From the NCBI RefSeq assembly GCF_018736105.1, contig NZ_CP076135.1, positions 1,486,001-1,550,000 of the forward strand: 64,000 bases of DNA, written 5' to 3'. Positions within the stretch are counted from its first letter, which is position 1; the number at the start of each line of letters is the position of its first letter. The translations under genes and the position numbers were made by a program. The stretch is from Bradyrhizobium sediminis. GTDB lineage: Bacteria > Pseudomonadota > Alphaproteobacteria > Rhizobiales > Xanthobacteraceae. Below, in pieces: positions 58,385 through 64,000 of this stretch. The notes under the pieces were generated by a model. That model did not search any database. It was given only the letters and a program-made list of their open reading frames with translations, and had not been told where the DNA came from.

Positions 58385-61048
58385 TCACGCCGGCTGGGCC
58401 TCCGCGGCGGGAGCCCGGCTGAGCAGTTTGCTGATCTCCGGCTTGCAGGCGCCGCAATTGGTGCCGGCCTTCAGTTGCCGGCCGATGGCGTCGACACTGG
58501 TCGCTCCCTTCTGGATTTCGGACGAAATCTGATGCTGGCCGACGCCGAAGCATGAGCAGACGATGGGTCCGATATCCTGACCCGATCCCTGGGGTGGCCG
58601 TCCGGTCAGCAGCGACATCCGCGCGGTTGGCGATATTTCGTCTTCCGCGAACAGGCCGATCAGCCACGAACGCGATACGAGCTTGTGGTCGGGTGCGATG
58701 AATACGCATCCCTGCAACCGGCCGTCCTGGACGGCGGCGTAGCGAAACCGGCCAGCGGTCGGATCGCGATAGGCAATCCATTCGACATCCGCATCTTCGA
58801 GACCGAGCCGTGCGCGGGCCCAGTCACGCCAGCTCGCCGGCCGCTCGTCGATCGTCAGTTCCATTCGCCAGCTCGTTCCGGCCTTTCCGTGAACCCAGTA
58901 TCCCGCGGCAGGACGCTCGATCTCGCGGCGGCTGAGGATGAAGGCGTGCCATTTCGGCGCATAGGGATCGGCCTTGACCGGAGTGTGCTTGGATTCGGGC
59001 TGCCCGGACAGCGGGTCGGTGGCGGGATTGACCAGCGCATTGACCCGGCCGTCGGCGGCATACTCGTTGTTCCAGTGCATCGGCACGAACACGCAGCCGC
59101 GGCGCTGTTCCGCCGTCACCGATACACGCGTCACCATCTCGCCCCAGGGACTGCTGAGCCGTGCGAGGGCATCATCTTCCAGCCCGGCAAGGCGCGCATC
59201 ATCGGGATGGAATTCGGCGCGAGGCTCGAACATATGGGCGAGCAGCCGGGCCGATTTCCCCGTCCTCGTCATGGTGTGCCACTGGTCGCGAATGCGCCCC
59301 GTATTGAGCACCAGCGGAAATTCCCGGCTGGTCGAATTCCGCGGCGGCCGCGGCTTGACCGGCACGAAACGGGCCTTGCGATCCGGCGTGAAGAACCTTC
59401 GGGTCTCGAACATGCGCGGCGTGCCGGTCGGATATTCCCGCGTCACCGGCCATTGTACCGGCGGCAGCCGGTCGTAGGCGCGATCGTCGAGCGTACCGAG
59501 CGCGGATATGTCGAAATCGCGCGAGCCGTCATTCTCGAATCCCGACAGCGCCGCATGTTCTCGGAAGATTTCGGCGGCGCCCGCATGGTCGAATCCCGCA
59601 AATCCCATGCGACTGGCGACGTTGCAGATGATCCACCAGTCGGCGCGCGCCGAGCCCGGCGCCGGCAGGAACGGCCGCTGCCTGGAGATGCGGCGTTCGG
59701 AGTTGGTGACGGTGCCGTCCTTCTCGCCCCAGGCGAGCGCGGGCAACAGCACATGAGCATGGCGCGTGGTGTCGGTATGCTGCATGCAGTCCGACACTAC
59801 CACGAAGTCGCAGGCCTCGAGCGCCGCGCGCACGCGGTTGGCGTCGGGCAGGCTGACGGCCGGATTGGTGGACATGATCCAGACCGCCTTGATTCGCCCC
59901 TCGGCAATCGCGTCGAACATGTCGACAGCCTTGAGTCCCGCGGTATCTGCAACGACCGGCGATTGCCAGAATCGCTGCACGATATCGCGGTGCTTCGGGT
60001 TCTCGATCTCCATGTGGGCGGCGAGCTGGTTGGCGAGCCCGCCGACCTCGCGTCCGCCCATGGCATTGGGCTGGCCGGTGAGCGAGAACGGCCCCATGCC
60101 GGGCCGTCCGATCCGGCCGGTCAGCAGGTGGCAATTGATGATCGCATTGACCTTGTCGACGCCGCTCGTCGACTGGTTGACTCCCTGGGAGTACAGGGTG
60201 ACCACCCGTTCGGTCCGCGTGAACCAGTCGAAGAACAGCTCGACTGCGCCCTCGGTGAGGCCGCAGGTGGCCGCCGTCTCGCCGACGGTCTGACCGCCGG
60301 CCTGTTGCAGCGCCGCTTCCACGCCCGTGGTGGAATTGCCCACGAACGCGCCATCGATCGCCTCGCGTTGTGCCAGGAACGCCAGCAGCCCGTTGAACAG
60401 GACGGAGTCGCTGCCCGAGCGCAGCGGCAGATGCAGGTCGGCTCCCTCGCACGTCGCGGTTCTGCGTGGATCGAGAACGACGATGCGGCAGTTGGGATTG
60501 TTCGCCTTCGCCGCAAGCATGCGCTGGTGCAGGATCGGATGGCACCAGGCCGCGTTGGAACCGACCAGCACCAGGAGATCCGCCAGTTCGATATCCTCGT
60601 AGCAGCCGGGAACTGTGTCGCTGCCGAAAGCCCGCTTGTGGCCGACCACGCTCGAGGCCATGCACAGCCGCGAATTGGTGTCGATGTTGGCGGTGCCGAC
60701 GAAACCCTTCGCGAGCTTGTTGACGACGTAATAGTCCTCGGTCAGCAGTTGACCGGAGACGTAGAATGCTACCGCGTCCGGGCCGTGTTCGCGGATCACG
60801 CGGTTGAAGCGCTCGGCCACGTGATCGAGCGCGTCGTCCCATTGCGCGGGTTGCCCGTCAACGAGCGGTTCGAGCAGGCGTCCTTCGAGACCGATGGTTT
60901 CGGCCAGCGCCGAGCCCTTGCCGCACAGCCGGCCGAAATTGGCCGGATGCGACGGATCGCCCTTGACGCGGACCGCGCCCGAGGAATCCTTCTCGACGAG
61001 AATGCCGCATCCGACACCGCAATAGGGACAAGTGGTCTTGACGGACAT
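58385..61048 (-). CDS. nasA: Assimilatory nitrate reductase catalytic subunit
   Basis: An 887-residue molybdopterin enzyme that reduces nitrate to nitrite in the cytoplasm. The N-terminal [4Fe-4S] Cys are in TCPYCGVGCGI and GRLCGKGSA. The Mo-bis-MGD domains follow. The last 60 residues are a BFD-type [2Fe-2S] domain (IVCSCFGVG and GTNCGACKPEI). No separate NasC/flavoprotein reductase is encoded nearby, so the electron donor is open. Start at 61048 lies ten bases after nirD. Confidence 0.92.
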   Translation of the reverse strand: MSVKTTCPYCGVGCGILVEKDSSGAVRVKGDPSHPANFGRLCGKGSALAETIGLEGRLLEPLVDGQPAQWDDALDHVAERFNRVIREHGPDAVAFYVSGQLLTEDYYVVNKLAKGFVGTANIDTNSRLCMASSVVGHKRAFGSDTVPGCYEDIELADLLVLVGSNAAWCHPILHQRMLAAKANNPNCRIVVLDPRRTATCEGADLHLPLRSGSDSVLFNGLLAFLAQREAIDGAFVGNSTTGVEAALQQAGGQTVGETAATCGLTEGAVELFFDWFTRTERVVTLYSQGVNQSTSGVDKVNAIINCHLLTGRIGRPGMGPFSLTGQPNAMGGREVGGLANQLAAHMEIENPKHRDIVQRFWQSPVVADTAGLKAVDMFDAIAEGRIKAVWIMSTNPAVSLPDANRVRAALEACDFVVVSDCMQHTDTTRHAHVLLPALAWGEKDGTVTNSERRISRQRPFLPAPGSARADWWIICNVASRMGFAGFDHAGAAEIFREHAALSGFENDGSRDFDISALGTLDDRAYDRLPPVQWPVTREYPTGTPRMFETRRFFTPDRKARFVPVKPRPPRNSTSREFPLVLNTGRIRDQWHTMTRTGKSARLLAHMFEPRAEFHPDDARLAGLEDDALARLSSPWGEMVTRVSVTAEQRRGCVFVPMHWNNEYAADGRVNALVNPATDPLSGQPESKHTPVKADPYAPKWHAFILSRREIERPAAGYWVHGKAGTSWRMELTIDERPASWRDWARARLGLEDADVEWIAYRDPTAGRFRYAAVQDGRLQGCVFIAPDHKLVSRSWLIGLFAEDEISPTARMSLLTGRPPQGSGQDIGPIVCSCFGVGQHQISSEIQKGATSVDAIGRQLKAGTNCGACKPEISKLLSRAPAAEAQPA

Positions 61049-61058
61049 CTGCGGCCGC

Positions 61059-61388
61059 TCAACCGGCCGCCGCGGCCTGACGGAGCGACAGCCAGACCAT
61101 TCCGTTCTCCACTTTCGCCGGATGCGACCGCGTGCATCCCTCGTCGGGCGCCACGGCCTGGCCGCTTGCAAGCTCGATGACGAAATTGTGCAGCGGGCAG
61201 GTCACGCGCCGGTTATGGACGATGCCTTGCGACAGCGGTCCGCCCTTGTGCGGGCAGCGGTCGTCGAGCGCGAATACCTCGTCATCCTGGGTGCGGAACA
61301 CCGCGATGTCGCCGGATGCCGTCCGCACCACGCGCGAGCCGAGACGCGGGATGTCGTCCAGCGTCCCGATTTCGATCCACCGGGTCAT
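61059..61388 (-). CDS. nirD: Nitrite reductase small subunit
   Basis: A 109-residue Rieske-fold subunit. CPHKGGPL and CPLHNF hold the Rieske-type ligands, which, unlike many NirD proteins, are all kept here. It overlaps nirB by four bases. Confidence 0.92.
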   Translation of the reverse strand: MTRWIEIGTLDDIPRLGSRVVRTASGDIAVFRTQDDEVFALDDRCPHKGGPLSQGIVHNRRVTCPLHNFVIELASGQAVAPDEGCTRSHPAKVENGMVWLSLRQAAAAG

Positions 61389-63844
61389 GCGAGCTCCAAT
61401 TCGGCCATCGGTACGAACTCATTGCGATCGACGCCGCGCTTGGCCCGCGCCGCCCACGGATCGCTCTGCGAGAACTGCTGGGAATGGGCAAAGCGGCTGA
61501 ACAGCGCCTTGCGGTTGGCGACGTCGCCGACCACCAGCTTGCGGATGGCGTCGAGGCCGACGCGATCGCACCACTTGTACATGCGCTCGAGATACCAGCC
61601 CTGCTCGCGGTACAATTGCGTCAGCGCGACGATCACCTCCAGCGCCTCCTTCTCGGTCTCGACCTTGGTGAGGAATTCGGTGCCCTTGATATGCAGTCCG
61701 GCGGCTCCGGCGAAGTGGATTTCGTAGCCGGAATCGACGCAAACCACGCCGACGTCCTTGCAGGTGGCTTCGGCGCAGTTGCGCGGACAACCCGATACCG
61801 CGAGCTTCACTTTGGCCGGGGTCCACGAGCCCCACATGAACTTCTCGATCTTGATGCCGAGGCCGGTCGAATCCTGGGTCCCGAAGCGGCACCACTCCGA
61901 ACCGACGCAGGTCTTCACCGTGCGCAATCCCTTGGCATAGGCGTGGCCGGAGACCATGCCGGCGCCGTTGAGGTCGGCCCACACCGCGGGCAGGTCTTCC
62001 TTCTTCACCCCCAAGAGGTCGATGCGCTGGCCGCCGGTGACCTTGACGGTCGGGATATTGAACTTGTCGGCCACGTCGGCGATGGCGCGCAACTCGTCGG
62101 GCGTGGTGACGCCGCCCCACATCCGCGGCACCACCGAATAGGTGCCGTCCTTCTGGATATTGGCGTGCACGCGCTCGTTGATGTAGCGCGACTGCTGGTC
62201 GTCGCGATATTCGCCGGGCCAGGTCGCGAGCAGATAATAGTTCAAGGCCGGCCGGCAGGAGTGACAGCCATTGGGTGTCTTCCACTCCATGAACTTCATG
62301 ACGTCGGGAATGGCCTTCAATCCCTGCTCGACGATGACGCGGCGGGCGTCGTCATGGCTGTGATCGGTGCATTTGCACATCGGCTTGACCTTCGGCGCGG
62401 CCGAATAGTCGCCGCCCAGCGTGAAGGCGAGTACCTGCTCGACCAGGCCGGTGCACGAACCGCAGGATGATGACGCTTTGGTATGGGCGCGCACGTCGTC
62501 GAGCGTGAACAGCTTCTTGTCGCTGATCGCCTTGACGATCGTGCCCTTGCAGACGCCGTTGCAGCCGCAGATTTCCGTCTCGTCGCTCATGGCGGCGACC
62601 GAATTCTGGCCGCTGTGGCCGCCGTCGCCGAGATTGGCGGCGCCGAACACCAGCCGCTCGCGCATCTGCGAGACGTCGGTTCCGTCGCGCAGATGCTGGA
62701 AATACCAGGGGCCGTCGACGGTGTCGCCGTACAGCACCGCGCCGACGATTTTTTTGTCGCGCAGGATGATCCGCTTGTAGACGCCGCGATTGGCGTCCTG
62801 CAGCACGATCTCCTCCTTGTCCGGGCCGGGCGCAAAATCGCCGGCGGAGAACAGGTCGATGCCGGTCACTTTCAGCTTGGTGGAAACCACCGAGCCGTCG
62901 TAGCTGGCAAAACCCTTCTGGGCGAGATGGTTGGCGCAGACCTTGGCTTGATCGAACAGCGGAGCTACCAGGCCGTAGGTCTGGCGGCGATGCTGCACGC
63001 ATTCCCCGACGGCATAGATGCGCCCGTCATAGGTCTGCATGGTGTCGGAAACGACGATGCCGCGCTCGCAATGCAGGCCGGCCTTCCTGGCCAGTTCGAA
63101 ATTGGGACGGATGCCGACCGCCATCACGACGATGTCGGCCGGAAGCTCCGTACCATCGGCAAACCGCACGCCGGTGACGCGGTCCTCGCCCAGGATCGCC
63201 TGGGTCTGCGCCGGCATCTTGAACACCATGCCGCGCTCTTCCAGCGACTTGCGCAGCATTCCGCCCGCGACCGGATCGAGCTGCCGCTCCATCAGCGTGT
63301 CGAGCAGGTGTACGACGGTGACGTTCATGCCGCGCTTCATCAGGCCGTTGGCGGCTTCAAGACCGAGCAGGCCGCCGCCGATCACCACCGCATGGCGATG
63401 ACTGGTCGAAGCCTCGACCATGCGTTCGACGTCCTGGATGTCGCGGAAGCCGATGACGCCTCGAAGATCCTTGCCGGGCAATGGCAGCATGATCGGGTTG
63501 GAGCCGGTCGCGATCAGCAGTCGGTCATAGGGGACGCGCAGGCCTTCCGAGGTGACCACTTCGCAGGTACGGCGGTCGATCATCGTGATCGTCTCGCCCT
63601 TGCGCAGCGCGATGCCGTTGTCGTCGTACCATTGCTCGGTGTTGAGCATGATGTCGTCGACGGTCTTCTCCCCGGCGAGAACCGGCGACAGCAGGATGCG
63701 ATTGTAGTTGCCGTAGGGTTCGGAGCCGAACACCGTGATGTCATAGAGATCGGGCGCACGCTCCAGCAGCGTCTCCACGGTGCGGATGCCGGCCATGCCG
63801 TTGCCGATCACGACGAGTTTTTGCTTGATCAGTTTCTCCAGCAT
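61385..63844 (-). CDS. nirB: Assimilatory NAD(P)H nitrite reductase large subunit
   Basis: An 819-residue enzyme that reduces nitrite to ammonium with six electrons. Domains in order: FAD/NAD(P)H reductase (GNGMAGIRTVETLLERAPD, about 1-400), BFD-type [2Fe-2S] (CGCNGVCKG, SSSCGSCTG), and the siroheme-[4Fe-4S] domain with cluster Cys in TCVGSEWCRFG and SGCPRNCAEA. AAAGG precedes the ATG at 63844. First gene of the nirB-nirD-nasA operon in this window. Confidence 0.94.
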   Translation of the reverse strand: MLEKLIKQKLVVIGNGMAGIRTVETLLERAPDLYDITVFGSEPYGNYNRILLSPVLAGEKTVDDIMLNTEQWYDDNGIALRKGETITMIDRRTCEVVTSEGLRVPYDRLLIATGSNPIMLPLPGKDLRGVIGFRDIQDVERMVEASTSHRHAVVIGGGLLGLEAANGLMKRGMNVTVVHLLDTLMERQLDPVAGGMLRKSLEERGMVFKMPAQTQAILGEDRVTGVRFADGTELPADIVVMAVGIRPNFELARKAGLHCERGIVVSDTMQTYDGRIYAVGECVQHRRQTYGLVAPLFDQAKVCANHLAQKGFASYDGSVVSTKLKVTGIDLFSAGDFAPGPDKEEIVLQDANRGVYKRIILRDKKIVGAVLYGDTVDGPWYFQHLRDGTDVSQMRERLVFGAANLGDGGHSGQNSVAAMSDETEICGCNGVCKGTIVKAISDKKLFTLDDVRAHTKASSSCGSCTGLVEQVLAFTLGGDYSAAPKVKPMCKCTDHSHDDARRVIVEQGLKAIPDVMKFMEWKTPNGCHSCRPALNYYLLATWPGEYRDDQQSRYINERVHANIQKDGTYSVVPRMWGGVTTPDELRAIADVADKFNIPTVKVTGGQRIDLLGVKKEDLPAVWADLNGAGMVSGHAYAKGLRTVKTCVGSEWCRFGTQDSTGLGIKIEKFMWGSWTPAKVKLAVSGCPRNCAEATCKDVGVVCVDSGYEIHFAGAAGLHIKGTEFLTKVETEKEALEVIVALTQLYREQGWYLERMYKWCDRVGLDAIRKLVVGDVANRKALFSRFAHSQQFSQSDPWAARAKRGVDRNEFVPMAELELA

Positions 63845-63980
63845 GGTCTGCCTTTCAAGTTCCGACGGCTCCTCGCAACGACGTGATGTGCGTCGTTGAT
63901 CGGTTCGGTAAGTCCGGGATGTGGGGGAGCCCGTCCGCGGGCAGAAGACCGTCAACAATGGCAGTCCATGCCAGCCATCA

Positions 63981-63997
63981 TTCAAGAGCCATGCCAA
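63981..63997 (-). promoter_or_regulatory. Possible sigma-54 promoter of nirB
   Basis: On the minus strand TTGGCATGGCTCTTGAA resembles the -24/-12 consensus TTGGCACG-N4-TTGCA with two mismatches. It lies about 137 bases before the nirB start, at the very edge of the window. Nitrogen assimilation genes often use sigma-54 with NtrC. Confidence 0.4.
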
Positions 63998-64000
63998 TTG

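Noticed and set aside
58685..61180. Plus-strand open frame of over 800 codons antisense to nasA
   Set aside because: No recognisable domain; the minus strand carries every nitrate reductase motif.
63845..64000. NasT-type antitermination hairpins in the nirB leader
   Set aside because: Only one short stem (GCCCG-CGGA-CGGGC) is visible; the paired hexaloop hairpins of NasT targets are not.

Overview
The window is high-GC alphaproteobacterial chromosome, most like Bradyrhizobium or a close Nitrobacteraceae relative. The grounds are GC-rich codon use, a rhizobial-type glycerol ABC operon (GlpR-GlpD-GlpSTPQ-DUF2160-GlpV), BA14K, DUF4170 and DUF4173 proteins, FixK/FNR-type boxes, and several intergenic repeat families that I associate with Bradyrhizobium/Rhodopseudomonas genomes. 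No rRNA, tRNA, insertion sequence, phage or CRISPR array was found. The region looks like core or soft-core chromosome.

Layout. 1-9.5 kb: an OmpA-domain protein under a CRP-like palindrome, small secreted or membrane proteins, a YcaQ-type DNA glycosylase, a divergent LysR/nitroreductase pair, and a tight minus-strand operon coding a 60-residue basic peptide, a DUF4173 membrane protein, an OmpR-type response regulator, a histidine kinase and a DUF2809 membrane protein. 9.5-15 kb: an RND efflux adaptor and pump with a TetR regulator, then a flavin-reductase-like protein. 15-23.3 kb: fatty-acid degradation genes (thiolase, FadJ-type bifunctional enzyme, hotdog thioesterase), a methyltransferase, an acyl-CoA ligase, a serine hydrolase and a BA14K protein. 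23.5-32.3 kb: glycerol regulator, glycerol-3-phosphate dehydrogenase and glycerol ABC importer, closed by a strong terminator. 32.4-36.3 kb: old yellow enzyme, DUF1993 protein, lytic transglycosylase and a coiled-coil protein.

36.3-41.6 kb is the most distinctive region. An operon of AMP-forming acetyl-CoA synthetase, E1 alpha, E1 beta and E2 of a pyruvate-dehydrogenase-like complex, and a free-standing acyl carrier protein sits behind a perfect FNR/FixK box. 41.9-45.5 kb encodes a three-subunit molybdenum hydroxylase of unknown substrate. 45.5-50.5 kb holds small genes, including a CusF-like protein without metal ligands, a secreted protein under a second FNR-type box, and the frameshifted tail of a Crp/Fnr regulator. 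50.7-54.2 kb is an ScfR/RamB-type regulator divergent from isocitrate lyase. 54.4-58.2 kb carries a metallophosphoesterase, Nudix hydrolase, family 2 glycosyltransferase and GNAT protein. 58.4-63.8 kb is the nitrate assimilation operon nirB-nirD-nasA.

Together the genes centre on acetyl-CoA and C2/C3 carbon use: beta-oxidation, acetate activation, a PDH-like complex, isocitrate lyase and glycerol uptake, plus nitrate assimilation. Two observations deserve most attention: the FNR-box acs-PDH-ACP operon, and the complementary loss of catalytic motifs in the paired glycerol ATPases GlpS and GlpT.
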